A stretch of 64,000 nucleotides of DNA from Acidimicrobiaceae bacterium (GTDB lineage: Bacteria > Actinomycetota > Acidimicrobiia > Acidimicrobiales > RAAP-2): contig DAHUYG010000050.1 of NCBI GenBank assembly GCA_027315315.1, positions 19,080 through 83,079 on the forward strand, read 5' to 3'. The notes under the pieces are model-generated. The model worked only from the letters and a program-made list of their open reading frames with translations. It was not told where the DNA came from and ran no database searches. Shown here piece after piece: positions 8,787 through 19,871 of this stretch (positions are counted from its first letter, which is position 1; every line of letters begins with the position of its first letter). The position numbers and the translations under genes are program-made.

Positions 8787-9451
8787 GGACCCACCAACCG
8801 GTAGCCGGTGCCCCGCACGGTCTCGATCCGCGCCGTGCTCCCCTCGAGCTTGGAGCGCAACCGTGCCATGTGCACCTCGATGGTGTTGGAGCCGAGGGCG
8901 TCGGCCTCCTCTTCCCACACCGAGGTCGCGATGGCCCGGCGGGTGACGACCGAGGGGAATCGGCGCAACAAGAGCTCGATGATCCCGAACTCCGTCGCGG
9001 TGAGCGAGATGGGCTCCCTCGCCTTGGTGAGGACCCTCGACGCCGGCTCGAGGCGGAGGTCGCCGCATTCGATGGGGGCGGCGAAGCGGAGCGGCGGGCG
9101 GCGCTGGAGTGCCTGGAGGCGCGCCAGGAGCTCGCCGAAGTCGAAGGGCTTCACGAGGTAGTCGTCGGACCCCGCGTTGAGCCCGCTGATGCGGTCGGCC
9201 GGCGTGTCACGGGCGGTCAGCATCAAGACCGGCGTCCGCACGCCCGCCGTCCGGGCCTCGCGCAGCGCCTCGATGCCGCTGCGCACCGGCATCCGCCAGT
9301 CGAGCACCGCCACCTCGTACTCGTAGATCTGGAGGTGGCGCAGGGCCTTCTCCCCGTCGTCGACCGCGTCGACGACATAGCCGTTCTCCCGCAGGCCCCG
9401 CGCCAGCACCTCGCGCAGCCCCGCGTCGTCCTCGGCGACGAGCACCCTCAC
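8783..9451 (-). CDS. OmpR-family response regulator
   Basis: 222 residues: receiver domain with VAEDD near the N-terminus, phospho-acceptor in VLDWRMP, LMLTARD and a Lys in DDYLVKPFDF, then a winged-helix DNA-binding domain ending RIETVRGTGYRLVGP. The GTG giving MRVLVAEDD is chosen because upstream codons add nothing family-like. It pairs with the overlapping kinase. The 11-bp TAAG repeats at 7399 and 49558 are its likely targets (inference). Confidence 0.92.
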   Translation of the reverse strand: MRVLVAEDDAGLREVLARGLRENGYVVDAVDDGEKALRHLQIYEYEVAVLDWRMPVRSGIEALREARTAGVRTPVLMLTARDTPADRISGLNAGSDDYLVKPFDFGELLARLQALQRRPPLRFAAPIECGDLRLEPASRVLTKAREPISLTATEFGIIELLLRRFPSVVTRRAIATSVWEEEADALGSNTIEVHMARLRSKLEGSTARIETVRGTGYRLVGP

Positions 9452-9512
9452 GGCGGGTCCCGCTCGGTCATGGCAGAAGTCTTCTCCATGGACCGGCCGG
9501 CGGCGGCGCGAC

Positions 9513-10454
9513 TCAGGCGCTGCGTGCCGGGCGGCGCCCGGCACGGGGATGGGCCGCCTCGTAGGCGGCCCGGAGGTGCTCGGCCGACACCTTGGTGTAG
9601 AGCTGGGTGGTCGCGATCGACACGTGGCCGAGCAGTTCCTGGACGACCCGGATGTCGGCGCCGTGGGCGAGCATGTGGGTGGCGCACGAGTGGCGGAGCG
9701 CATGGGGGCTCACCGGTCGGGCGATGCCCGCCTGGCGCGCTCGCCCGGCCACGACGGCGAAGGCCCCCTGGCGAGAGAGCCGCCCGCCGCGCTGGTTCAA
9801 GAAGACGGCCTCCGAGTCGTCGCGGCGCCGCCAGCGTGCCGGGGCCATGGCGCCGCGCCCGAGCTCGGCGAGCCAGGCGTCGAGCGCGCGGGCGCACATG
9901 GTGCCGACCGGCACGATCCGCTCCTTGGAGCCCTTGCCGTAGAGACGGATGAGGCCCTCGCCGCCCGCGAGGTCGGCCAGATCGAGGCCGACCGCCTCGC
10001 TGATCCGGGCGCCGGTGCCGTAGAGGAGCTCGAGGAGCGCCCGGTCCCGGCGCGAGCGGGCGTCGCCCGCCTGCACCGTCGCCAAGAGGCGCGACACCTC
10101 CTCCTCGCTCAGGGCCTTGGGCAGCCGGCTCGGAAGGCGGGTGCCGTCGACCTCGGCCGTCGGATCCGAGCGGGCGCGGTCCTCCTCGACCAGGAACTGG
10201 TGGAGGCCCCGCAACACCGACTGGGCCCGGGCGATCGACGCCGGGCCGTGGCCCGAGCTGCGCAGCGACGCCAGGTGGTCCTCGACGTCGGTGCTCGACG
10301 CTCGCTCGAGGGTCGTCCCCTTGGCGGCGAGGGTCGCCTCGTAGGCGGCGAGGTCGCGTCGATAGGCGCGCACCGTGAGCTCGGCCCGGCCGCGCTCGAC
10401 GGTCAGCCAGGAGAGGTACTCCTCGGCGTCATCGGAGAGGACCGCCCCAGCCAC
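9513..10454 (-). CDS. xerD: Tyrosine recombinase XerD
   Basis: 313 residues; GTG start three bases after the Nudix stop. An N-terminal SAM-like core-binding domain is followed by the catalytic domain with the Arg of GTGARISE, Lys of GKGSKERIVP, HALRHSCATHM, LLGHVSIATTQLY and final Tyr, the complete R-K-H-R-H-Y set. XerD works with XerC to resolve chromosome dimers at dif. The place between Nudix/pyrG and (beyond, in many actinobacteria) parA/scpAB fits the housekeeping gene rather than a phage integrase. Confidence 0.92.
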   Translation of the reverse strand: MAGAVLSDDAEEYLSWLTVERGRAELTVRAYRRDLAAYEATLAAKGTTLERASSTDVEDHLASLRSSGHGPASIARAQSVLRGLHQFLVEEDRARSDPTAEVDGTRLPSRLPKALSEEEVSRLLATVQAGDARSRRDRALLELLYGTGARISEAVGLDLADLAGGEGLIRLYGKGSKERIVPVGTMCARALDAWLAELGRGAMAPARWRRRDDSEAVFLNQRGGRLSRQGAFAVVAGRARQAGIARPVSPHALRHSCATHMLAHGADIRVVQELLGHVSIATTQLYTKVSAEHLRAAYEAAHPRAGRRPARSA

Positions 10455-10457
10455 GGC

Positions 10458-12736
<2,279 letters not shown>

Positions 12737-12783
12737 TCACACACTAATGGACGGTCGCGACGGCGATGGTGGAGGTCGCATCC

Positions 12784-14388
12784 TCAGCGACGCGCCGCTT
12801 CGCCTCCCCCGCCCAGCGCGAGCAACTCCTCGGCGTGGGCATGGGCGCGTGCCGAGTCCGGGTGGCCCGAGAGCATCCGGGCCAGCTCGACCAGGCGCTC
12901 CTCGCCCGAGACCACGCTGGCGTCGGTCACGACCCGGCCGTCACGCTCGGCCTTGGCCACCGAGACCTGCCGGCCCGCGAAGGCCGCCACCTGCGCGAGG
13001 TGGGTGACCACGAGCACCTGACGGTACCTGGCGACCTCCGAGAGCGCCCTCGCCAGTGCGAGCGCGGCCGTCCCCCCGACCCCGGCGTCGACCTCGTCGA
13101 AGACCATCGTCGGCGGACCGCCGGGGGCCACGAGGCGGAGCGCCAACATGCTCCGGGCGAGCTCGCCCCCGGACGCGGCGCGGGCGAGCGGCCGCGGGGG
13201 CTCGCCCGCGTTGGCGGCGAGCAGGAACTGCACGCCGTCGCCTGCGCCCGAGCGGGCCACGGCGACCTCGAAGCGCGCGCCGGTCATCGCGAGATCGCCC
13301 AGGCGAGCCCCGGTCGCCTTCGCCAGGCGGGGCGCTGCTGCGAGGCGGGCCTCCAACAGGGCCGCCTCGGCCCCGGCCAGCTCGGCGAGCGCTCGGTCGC
13401 GTTCGATCTCCAGGCCCGCGGCCTCCTCCTCGAGTGCTCGCAGGCGCGCGAGGCGAGCCCGAGCCTCCTCGGCGAAGCAGATCGCGCCCTCGCGATCTCC
13501 CCCGTACTTGCGATAGAGGTCGGCCAGCTGGCGCCGGCGCTCCTGGACCTCGGCCAGTCGTGCGGGGTCGTCCTCGGTCTCGACCACGGCCCGCAGCTCG
13601 CTCGCCACGTCGGCCACCTCGGCCTGCACGGCACGCAGCCGGGCGTCGAGGGCCCCGAGCGCGCTCCGGGCGTCGAGGGAGGCGGCTGCCGTGCCAAGCA
13701 GGTCGAGCGCGCCGCTCGCCGCACCGTCGGCGTCGAGGGCGTCGAGGGCCCTGGCGGCGTGCTCGCGCAGCGCGCTCAGGTCGGCCAACCGCTCCTCCTC
13801 GTCGAGGAGTCGCCCGTCCTCGTCGCGCTCGTCGAGGCCGGCCCGCTCGATCTCGCCGATCTGGTGCTCGAGGACGTCCTGTTCGCGCGCCCGCTCGTGG
13901 CGGTCGCCGCCGAGGTCGGCCAGGCGGCGCTCCAGGGCGGAGAGCCGGCTGCGCAGCTCGTCGACCGGACCCGGATCGAGCAGTGCGAACGCGTCGAGCG
14001 CAGCACGTTGGGCCGCCGGGTGCAGGAGCGCCTGGTGCTCGCCCTGCCCGTGGATGTCGGCCAGCTCCCGGGCCAGCTCGGCCAGCGCGCTGAGCGGCAC
14101 CATCCGGCCGTTGACCCAGCACCGCGAGCGCCCGCTCGCCGGGACGGCCCGGGCGACGACGGTCTCCTCGCCGTCGCCGGCGAAAAAGCGCGCCTCGACC
14201 AGCGCCTCCTCGGCCCCGGCCCGCACCAGCCCGCCGTCGGCCCGGTGGCCCAAGATGAGCTGCAGCGCCTCGACGAGGAGGGTCTTGCCTGCGCCGGTCT
14301 CCCCCGTGAGCGCGGTCATCCCCTCCCCGAACTCGATGCTCAGGTCCTCGATGACCCCGAGTTCCCGGACGCGGAGCTCGGCTAGCAC
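12784..14388 (-). CDS. recN: DNA repair ATPase RecN
   Basis: 534 residues from GTG, four bases after the nadK stop. SMC-like layout: N-terminal Walker A GETGAGKT, long coiled coils rich in Glu/Arg/Leu (about residues 150-360), C-terminal signature and Walker B region MVFDEVDAGVGG. RecN acts in double-strand-break repair. Slightly short for the family (about 550-590). Ordinary member of the nadK-recN pair. Confidence 0.93.
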   Translation of the reverse strand: MLAELRVRELGVIEDLSIEFGEGMTALTGETGAGKTLLVEALQLILGHRADGGLVRAGAEEALVEARFFAGDGEETVVARAVPASGRSRCWVNGRMVPLSALAELARELADIHGQGEHQALLHPAAQRAALDAFALLDPGPVDELRSRLSALERRLADLGGDRHERAREQDVLEHQIGEIERAGLDERDEDGRLLDEEERLADLSALREHAARALDALDADGAASGALDLLGTAAASLDARSALGALDARLRAVQAEVADVASELRAVVETEDDPARLAEVQERRRQLADLYRKYGGDREGAICFAEEARARLARLRALEEEAAGLEIERDRALAELAGAEAALLEARLAAAPRLAKATGARLGDLAMTGARFEVAVARSGAGDGVQFLLAANAGEPPRPLARAASGGELARSMLALRLVAPGGPPTMVFDEVDAGVGGTAALALARALSEVARYRQVLVVTHLAQVAAFAGRQVSVAKAERDGRVVTDASVVSGEERLVELARMLSGHPDSARAHAHAEELLALGGGGEAARR

Positions 14389-14392
14389 CGGC

Positions 14393-15307
14393 TCAGCGGT
14401 CGCGCTCGCCGGCGAGCGTGCTTCGCAGGAGGGCCCCGAATCCCTGATGGGCGAGGCTCACGAACCGGACGGGCTCGGCGTCGGTGCGACAGTTGATCGA
14501 CGCCCCCGGCGGGACCCGGGCGACGGTGCGGCCGTCGATGACGACCACCGCCGGCCGGACACCGTCGATCGAGACCGTCACCGACTGATCGGCGTCAAGC
14601 ACGACGCTGCGGTCGAAGCCGAGATGCGGGGCGATCGGGGTGACCACGAGGGAGCGCAGCTTGGGCGCCAAGACCGGCCCGCCGGCCGACAGGTTGTAGG
14701 CGGTCGACCCGGTGGGCGTGGCGACGAGGACGCCGTCGGCCACGTAGCGGAGGAACGGTTGGCCGTCGATGTCGGTGCTGAAGCGCACGGTGTGGCCGGG
14801 ATAGGTGCGCTCGATGACCACCTCGTTCAGCGCCAACCACTCCCGTCCCCGGCCCTCGGGTTCCTCGCTCAACAGCCGCCCCGGATCGAACGGGTCGACG
14901 GCGATGTGGGCGCCGTCGCTCGTCACCTTCAGCACCGATCGCTCCTCGAGCTCGACGTCGCCCAAGAGCGCCCTCGCCAATGCGGTCTCGACGTCGGGCG
15001 GCTGCACCTGGAGGAGGTAGCCCAGGTGGCCGAAGTTGACGCCGAGGATCGGCACCGAGTGGGAGTGAGCGAGGGGCATCATCCGCAGGAACGTCCCGTC
15101 TCCCCCGAGGCTGACCGCGAGGTCAACGCCCGACAGGGAGACATGGCCAATCGGGCGCTCCGTGCCGTCCTCGTCGATCACATCGGAGAGCCCGAGGAGG
15201 AGGGTGCGCACCACGTGACCCTCGGCGTGCAACCAGCTCGCTGCGTCTCTCGCCAGTTGGGCAGCGGCGTCGTTGACCGGGTTGGCGAAGATCGCGACCG
15301 TGGCCAT
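14393..15307 (-). CDS. nadK: NAD kinase
   Basis: 304 residues. Signatures are LGGDGTFLRM (GGDG motif), the NFGHLGYLL element and VATPTGSTAYNLSAGGP. Phosphorylates NAD to NADP. It is separated from the tlyA stop by a single base and precedes recN, the standard actinobacterial order. Confidence 0.96.
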   Translation of the reverse strand: MATVAIFANPVNDAAAQLARDAASWLHAEGHVVRTLLLGLSDVIDEDGTERPIGHVSLSGVDLAVSLGGDGTFLRMMPLAHSHSVPILGVNFGHLGYLLQVQPPDVETALARALLGDVELEERSVLKVTSDGAHIAVDPFDPGRLLSEEPEGRGREWLALNEVVIERTYPGHTVRFSTDIDGQPFLRYVADGVLVATPTGSTAYNLSAGGPVLAPKLRSLVVTPIAPHLGFDRSVVLDADQSVTVSIDGVRPAVVVIDGRTVARVPPGASINCRTDAEPVRFVSLAHQGFGALLRSTLAGERDR

Positions 15308-15308
15308 C

Positions 15309-16130
15309 TCAGGCCTCTCCCGTCGCGCCCGACACGGCCTCTTCGATCATTGCGCCGACCGCGTCCGGCGCGGGGGGTTCGGCCCCCCTCCGGGCGTGCA
15401 CGAAGTACTCGACATTTCCTGCGGCTCCCCGCAGCGGCGACGCCATCATCCCAATGATGCCGGTTCCCGCGTCGCTGAGCGCCATGACGGCCGATTCGAT
15501 GGCGGCTCGCCACACGAGGGGGTCCCTGATGACTCCCTTGGCCCGTGAGGCCTCGACGCGACCGGCCTCGAACTGTGGCTTGACGAGCACGACAAGTTCG
15601 CCCTCGGGCACGAGGAACCCCACGAGCGCCCCGGCCACGGCCCGGAGCGAGATGAACGACAGATCCGCGGTCACAAGGTCGACGGGCCCGCCCGGCGCGA
15701 GGACCTCGGGCCCGACGCGCCCCACGTGCGCCCCCTCGTGCAACCGCACCCGGGGGTCCGCTCGGAGCGTTGCCGCCAGCTGTCCGCGCCCAACGTCGAT
15801 CGCGATCACCTCGGCGGCCCCCCATTGGAGGAGGCAGTCGACGAAGCCGCCCGTCGAGGACCCGGCGTCGAGGGCCCGTCGGCCCGCCACATCGACCCCG
15901 AAGCCCGAGAGCGCCGCCTCGAGCTTGTCGCCGCCACGCGAGACGAAGCGCGGACCCGGGCCGAGAACCACGAGGGGGTCGGCCGCCGAGACGAGCCGCG
16001 AGGCTTTCTCGGCCGGGGCTCCGCCAACCAGCACGCGACCACTGGACACGGCGAACACCGCCTGCTCCCGGGAACCGACGAGGCCACGGCGAACGAGCTC
16101 GGCGTCGAGACGCCGTCGCTGCGGGCTCAG
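15309..16130 (-). CDS. tlyA: TlyA-type rRNA 2'-O-methyltransferase; probable CTG start
   Basis: S4-like RNA-binding domain (RRRLDAELVRRGLVGSRE) followed by an FtsJ-type methyltransferase with ALDAGSSTGGFVDCLL, DLVTADLSFISL and LVKPQFE. TlyA methylates ribose in 16S/23S rRNA and is linked to capreomycin sensitivity in mycobacteria. The S4 domain begins right after the preceding gene's stop; no ATG, GTG or TTG is available there, and the codon overlapping the TGA is CTG (CTGA). Starting there gives 273 residues, close to the usual 268. Confidence 0.9.
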   Translation of the reverse strand: MSPQRRRLDAELVRRGLVGSREQAVFAVSSGRVLVGGAPAEKASRLVSAADPLVVLGPGPRFVSRGGDKLEAALSGFGVDVAGRRALDAGSSTGGFVDCLLQWGAAEVIAIDVGRGQLAATLRADPRVRLHEGAHVGRVGPEVLAPGGPVDLVTADLSFISLRAVAGALVGFLVPEGELVVLVKPQFEAGRVEASRAKGVIRDPLVWRAAIESAVMALSDAGTGIIGMMASPLRGAAGNVEYFVHARRGAEPPAPDAVGAMIEEAVSGATGEA

Positions 16131-16729
16131 GATCCGCCGGCTGGGTCGGGAGGGGGGACGACCAAGCGCACCGAGCCCGGACCGGCCATCGCCCCGTCCT
16201 TCGCCGCGGACGTGCGGGTCGCCTCGCCCTTGGCCCTCTCTTTTCTTTTCTCCTTCTTGTTCCTTTTGTTCTTCTTGTCCTTCTTGTTCTTCTTCGGGCC
16301 CTTGTTCCGTGACGCCTCGGCCAACTTGTTCTTCTGCGCCTGGCCCTCGGGCGGCCCGGTCGTCTCGGGGCCCCCGGCCACGACGACGACCCCCGCCTCG
16401 AGCAGGGGCTCCTCGGTCTCGGGGCGCACCGCCTCGGGCGTCTCGGGCGCCCCGAAGAGGTCGGCGATCCGGTCGAAGAGCTGGTCGAGAGAGCGGCCGC
16501 CGGCGGATCGGAGCTGGCGGGAGAGCTCGGTCCTCGCCATCTCGGCCAGCTGTTCGCCCATCAAGCGGCCGAAGCGGGTGAGCTGCTCGAGGTCCCGCCA
16601 CGCGTCGTCGCGCTCCTCGTCGTCGCCCTCGAACAGGCGACGAGCGATGTCCTCGGCGCGAGCTGCGGTTGCCTGGCCCACCGCAGCGCCGGCCTCGAGG
16701 TACTTTCGCCAGCTCTCGTTGGACGTCAC
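16127..16729 (-). CDS. Phasin-like helical protein with Lys/Asn-rich basic tail
   Basis: 200 residues from GTG (VTSNESWRKYLEAG). The first ~95 residues are helical and phasin-like (SWRKYLEAGAAVGQATAARA); a short acidic/Pro region follows, then a run of about 30 residues almost all Lys, Asn, Arg and Glu, and a Pro-rich end. The basic run corresponds to a nearly pure purine tract on the coding strand (about 16240-16305). The gene overlaps tlyA by four bases. Function unknown; the tail suggests nucleic-acid or ribosome contact (inference). Confidence 0.65.
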   Translation of the reverse strand: MTSNESWRKYLEAGAAVGQATAARAEDIARRLFEGDDEERDDAWRDLEQLTRFGRLMGEQLAEMARTELSRQLRSAGGRSLDQLFDRIADLFGAPETPEAVRPETEEPLLEAGVVVVAGGPETTGPPEGQAQKNKLAEASRNKGPKKNKKDKKNKRNKKEKRKERAKGEATRTSAAKDGAMAGPGSVRLVVPPPDPAGGS

Positions 16730-16791
16730 GTGACCAGGGTACTTCCGCGACCCCGGCGACCGGGCCAGCTGCCGCGGGTTGCCCGAGGGGG

Positions 16792-17571
16792 TCAACCGAG
16801 CGAACGCACCAGCTCGAGGAGGTCTCCCGTGACCTTGTCGGCGGGCGGGTCGACCGGGTCCTCGGGCCCGGTAACCCCGGAGAGCACCAGGGCAAATGGG
16901 AGCCCGAGGGCCCGCGCCAGCAGGCCGTCGGTCGACGGGCGATCGCCCACCACCAGGCTGGCCTCTGGATGGCGCCGCCGGATGAGCTCGATCATCGCCT
17001 CGTGCGGTTTGCCGGCGACCTGGGCCTCTCTCCCCGCCGCGGTGACGACGGCGGCCAGGAGGGCGCCCGCGCCGGGCAGGAGGCCCTCGGGCGTCGGGTG
17101 GGTCGGATCCTCGTTGGTGCCGATCAGCCGGGCCCCCGCCCGCACCGCCCCGGCAGCGACGGCGAGCCGCTCGAAGGTGAAGTCGTGGGTCCAGCCCACG
17201 AGGACCACATCGGCCGGCGGGACCTCGACCAGGGCGGCGCCCCGCTCGGTGAGCGCCTCGCGCGCGCCGCCATCGGCCAAGGCCAGCACTCGTTCGCCCG
17301 GCGCGACCATCGAGGCCGCCGCCTGCGCCGAGGTGATGAGGTCCTCGGCCGAGGCCGGGATCTCGGCCCGCTCCATGCGCGCCAGGAGCTCGGAGAGGGT
17401 CGGCGCCGAGTTGTTGGTGGCGAAGACGACCCGCACGCCCCGGGCGCGGAGCTCGCCGATCGCGGCGCGCACGCCGTCGATCGCCTCGCCGGCCAGCCAC
17501 ACGACTCCGTCGAGGTCGATCACCCAGGTTCCCTCCAGGGCGACCCGACCCCGGGATGGCGCGTTGTGCAT
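16792..17571 (-). CDS. HAD-IIA family sugar phosphatase (NagD-like)
   Basis: 259 residues. Motifs: nucleophile Asp in VIDLDGVVW, ATNNSAP (motif II), AGKPHEAM (motif III Lys) and VVGDRPSTD (motif IV). A C2-type cap lies between motifs II and III. Family members dephosphorylate small phosphorylated sugars or p-nitrophenyl phosphate. Start MHNAPSRG is preferred; an upstream ATG at 17631 would add a non-conserved stretch. It heads the minus-strand housekeeping cluster and is divergent from the ABC ATPase gene. Confidence 0.85.
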   Translation of the reverse strand: MHNAPSRGRVALEGTWVIDLDGVVWLAGEAIDGVRAAIGELRARGVRVVFATNNSAPTLSELLARMERAEIPASAEDLITSAQAAASMVAPGERVLALADGGAREALTERGAALVEVPPADVVLVGWTHDFTFERLAVAAGAVRAGARLIGTNEDPTHPTPEGLLPGAGALLAAVVTAAGREAQVAGKPHEAMIELIRRRHPEASLVVGDRPSTDGLLARALGLPFALVLSGVTGPEDPVDPPADKVTGDLLELVRSLG

Positions 17572-17753
17572 CTCGACACCTTCGCTCCGCCGTGGCGAGC
17601 CGTCCAACCGGTGGGTTGGCCGGAGGAACAACTACGATCCCAGCGGTGGCGCCACCGGCACTCGCGTCAAGGACGCCGAGATTCGGACCGGGCGCGTCGC
17701 ACGGCCCAGGCGCACGCCGGGCGCCCTGAGCGGATCCCGAAGCGACGGACGAG

Positions 17754-19682
17754 ATGGCGGGACTGGCCTTCGAGAAGGTGACCAAGCGCTTCGACGGCGC
17801 CCTCGCCGTTGACGGGCTCGATCTCGAGGTGCACGACGCTGAGCTCCTGGTGCTGCTCGGTCCCTCGGGGTGCGGCAAGACCACCGCGCTGCGGATGGTC
17901 GCCGGCCTGGAGGACGTCTCTGAGGGGACCATCCGCATCGGCGATCGGGTCGTCAACGACATGGAGCCGAAGGACCGGGACGTCGCGATGGTGTTCCAGT
18001 CCTATGCCCTGTACCCGCATCTCAGCGTGGCCAAGAACATCGAGTTCCCCCTCCGCCAGCGCGGCGTGGAGAAGCTCGAGCGTGAACGCCAGGTACGCGA
18101 GGCGGCGTCGACCCTTGGCCTGAGCGCGCTGCTCGACCGGCGGCCCGGGCAGCTCTCGGGCGGCCAGCGCCAGCGGGTCGCCCTCGCCCGGGCGATCGTT
18201 CGCTCCCCCCAGGCCTTCCTCATGGACGAGCCGCTCTCCAACCTGGACGCCACGCTGCGCACCCAGACGAGGGCCGACATCGTGACGCTGCAGCAGCGCC
18301 TCGGGACCACCACCTTGTACGTGACTCACGACCAGGTGGAGGCGATGACCATGGGTGACCGGATCGCGGTGATGAGCGCCGGCGTCCTCCAACAGGTGGG
18401 TGCGCCCCAGGAGATCTACGCGTCGCCGGTCAACCTCTTCGTCGCAGGGTTCCTCGGCAACCCCGGGATGAACCTGCTGAAGGGCACGGTCGAACGAGAG
18501 CCGGCCGGCACGACCGTCCGGGTGGAGTCGGGCTCGGTGCCCTTCCCGCCCGAGATCGAACTGCCGGCCAACGCCGAGGTGGTCGTGGGGTTCCGACCCG
18601 AGGCGATCGCGATCGATCCCCGGGGCTCGCTCGGCGCGATCGTCAACATCGTCGAGTTGCTCGGCGCCGACGTGCACGTCGTGTGCCGCGTCGGTGACGC
18701 CAGGCTGATCGTGCGCCAGGACGTCCTTCGGCCACGGCCCGAGATCGGCGAGCGCATCACGCTGGCCGTCGACCCCCAAGCCATCCACGTGTTCGACGCG
18801 GCGAACGGCCGACGGCTGGCCAGGGCGCAGGCACCGGGGCCGCGGCGGGCCGGCCCGGCCGCCGTTGTGAGCGTCGGGGCCAACGCGTTCGAGCGCAAGC
18901 GCTGGAACGACGAGGCCTGGACCACCGCCTGGTTGAAGCGGGAGGCGGTCACCGCGTCGGTGATGCCGCTCTTCATCGAGCACCTGTTGGTGGCCCCCGA
19001 TGACCGCGTGCTCGAGATCGGCTCGGGCACGGGCAACCTCGCGATCGAGCTCGCGCCTCGGGTGTCACCGGGCGGTTCGGTCCTCGGCACCGATCTCTCC
19101 GAGCGCCTCGTGGCGATCGCCCGCGAGAAGGCCGAGCGGGCCGGCGCGGACGCGGCGCACTTCGCCGTCCTCGACGCGCAGATCGCCTCCTTCGAGGATG
19201 CTCCCTTCGATGCCGCGGTCAGTCAGTTCGGCGTCATGTTCTTCGACGACCCGGTGGCGGCGTTCGCCAACGTCGCCCGCCAGCTGTCGCCCGGGGCGCG
19301 GCTCACCTTCGTCTGCTGGCAGGACGTCGAGGCCAACCCGTGGTGCGTCAGCCCCCTCCTCCTGCGTTACCTCGGGAACGCCGCCCCCCCACCGGCGCCC
19401 GACGGCGTGGCCCCCGGACCCTTCGCGTTCGGCAACCCCGACCGGGTGCGCTCGATCCTGCGCCTGGCCGGGTTCTCAGACATCGAGCGGACCCCCTACG
19501 AGCGCAGCACGACGGTCGAACGCGAGGTGCTTTTCGACCCGGGCCAGCTCGAACAGATCGATCCGACGGAGCGACCGGCGGTGAGCGTCGCCGTCGAGGA
19601 GCGGCTCGCCCCCTTCAAGGGGGCCGACGAGCGCTTCGAGGTCCCGCTCGCGTTCCACGTCTTCTCGGCCCGCCGCGTCTGA
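17754..19682 (+). CDS. ABC transporter ATPase (MsmX/UgpC type) fused to a SAM methyltransferase
   Basis: 642 residues in one uninterrupted frame. Residues 1-355 are a carbohydrate-type ABC ATPase: Walker A GPSGCGKTT, Q-loop FQSYALYPHL, signature LSGGQRQRVALARA, Walker B FLMDEPLSNLD, H-loop VTHDQ and a TOBE region. Residues ~372-642 are a class I methyltransferase with motif I VLEIGSGTGNLAIELA and the family ending HVFSARRV. The junction has an internal GTG at 18867 (VSVGANAFERKRW), the natural-looking start of the second protein, overlapping an out-of-frame TGA (GTGA). This suggests two once-overlapping genes joined by an indel. No permease or binding protein is adjacent. Confidence 0.85.
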   Translation: MAGLAFEKVTKRFDGALAVDGLDLEVHDAELLVLLGPSGCGKTTALRMVAGLEDVSEGTIRIGDRVVNDMEPKDRDVAMVFQSYALYPHLSVAKNIEFPLRQRGVEKLERERQVREAASTLGLSALLDRRPGQLSGGQRQRVALARAIVRSPQAFLMDEPLSNLDATLRTQTRADIVTLQQRLGTTTLYVTHDQVEAMTMGDRIAVMSAGVLQQVGAPQEIYASPVNLFVAGFLGNPGMNLLKGTVEREPAGTTVRVESGSVPFPPEIELPANAEVVVGFRPEAIAIDPRGSLGAIVNIVELLGADVHVVCRVGDARLIVRQDVLRPRPEIGERITLAVDPQAIHVFDAANGRRLARAQAPGPRRAGPAAVVSVGANAFERKRWNDEAWTTAWLKREAVTASVMPLFIEHLLVAPDDRVLEIGSGTGNLAIELAPRVSPGGSVLGTDLSERLVAIAREKAERAGADAAHFAVLDAQIASFEDAPFDAAVSQFGVMFFDDPVAAFANVARQLSPGARLTFVCWQDVEANPWCVSPLLLRYLGNAAPPPAPDGVAPGPFAFGNPDRVRSILRLAGFSDIERTPYERSTTVEREVLFDPGQLEQIDPTERPAVSVAVEERLAPFKGADERFEVPLAFHVFSARRV

Positions 19683-19779
19683 CGCTCCGACCGCCATGCG
19701 GCGCGAGCTGGGTCGATGCGACACTAAATGACCAAGAATCGCCGCAGCTGAGCGTTAGGCTCCCCCCACCAGGGAGAAC

Positions 19780-19818
19780 CGGACCCCGAGGGTCGAAGCG
19801 GTCGGCTCTCGGGGTCCG
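19780..19818. repeat. 11-bp perfect inverted repeat (hairpin)
   Basis: CGGACCCCGAG at 19780-19790 pairs with CTCGGGGTCCG at 19808-19818 across a 17-base loop. It lies between the ABC/methyltransferase stop and the large regulator start, with no T-run after it. It could be a terminator of the first gene, a 5'-leader structure of the second, or a dyad operator. Confidence 0.5.
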
Positions 19819-19871
19819 CAGGTGGCGCGCGGCCCTGCGTCCTCGCGACTCATCCCTGCGACCGAAGGATC

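Noticed and set aside
9513..10454. Tyrosine recombinase as a mark of a mobile element
   Set aside because: Position and full XerD features in the conserved pyrG-Nudix-xerD order point to the chromosomal housekeeping gene; no att sites or phage genes nearby.
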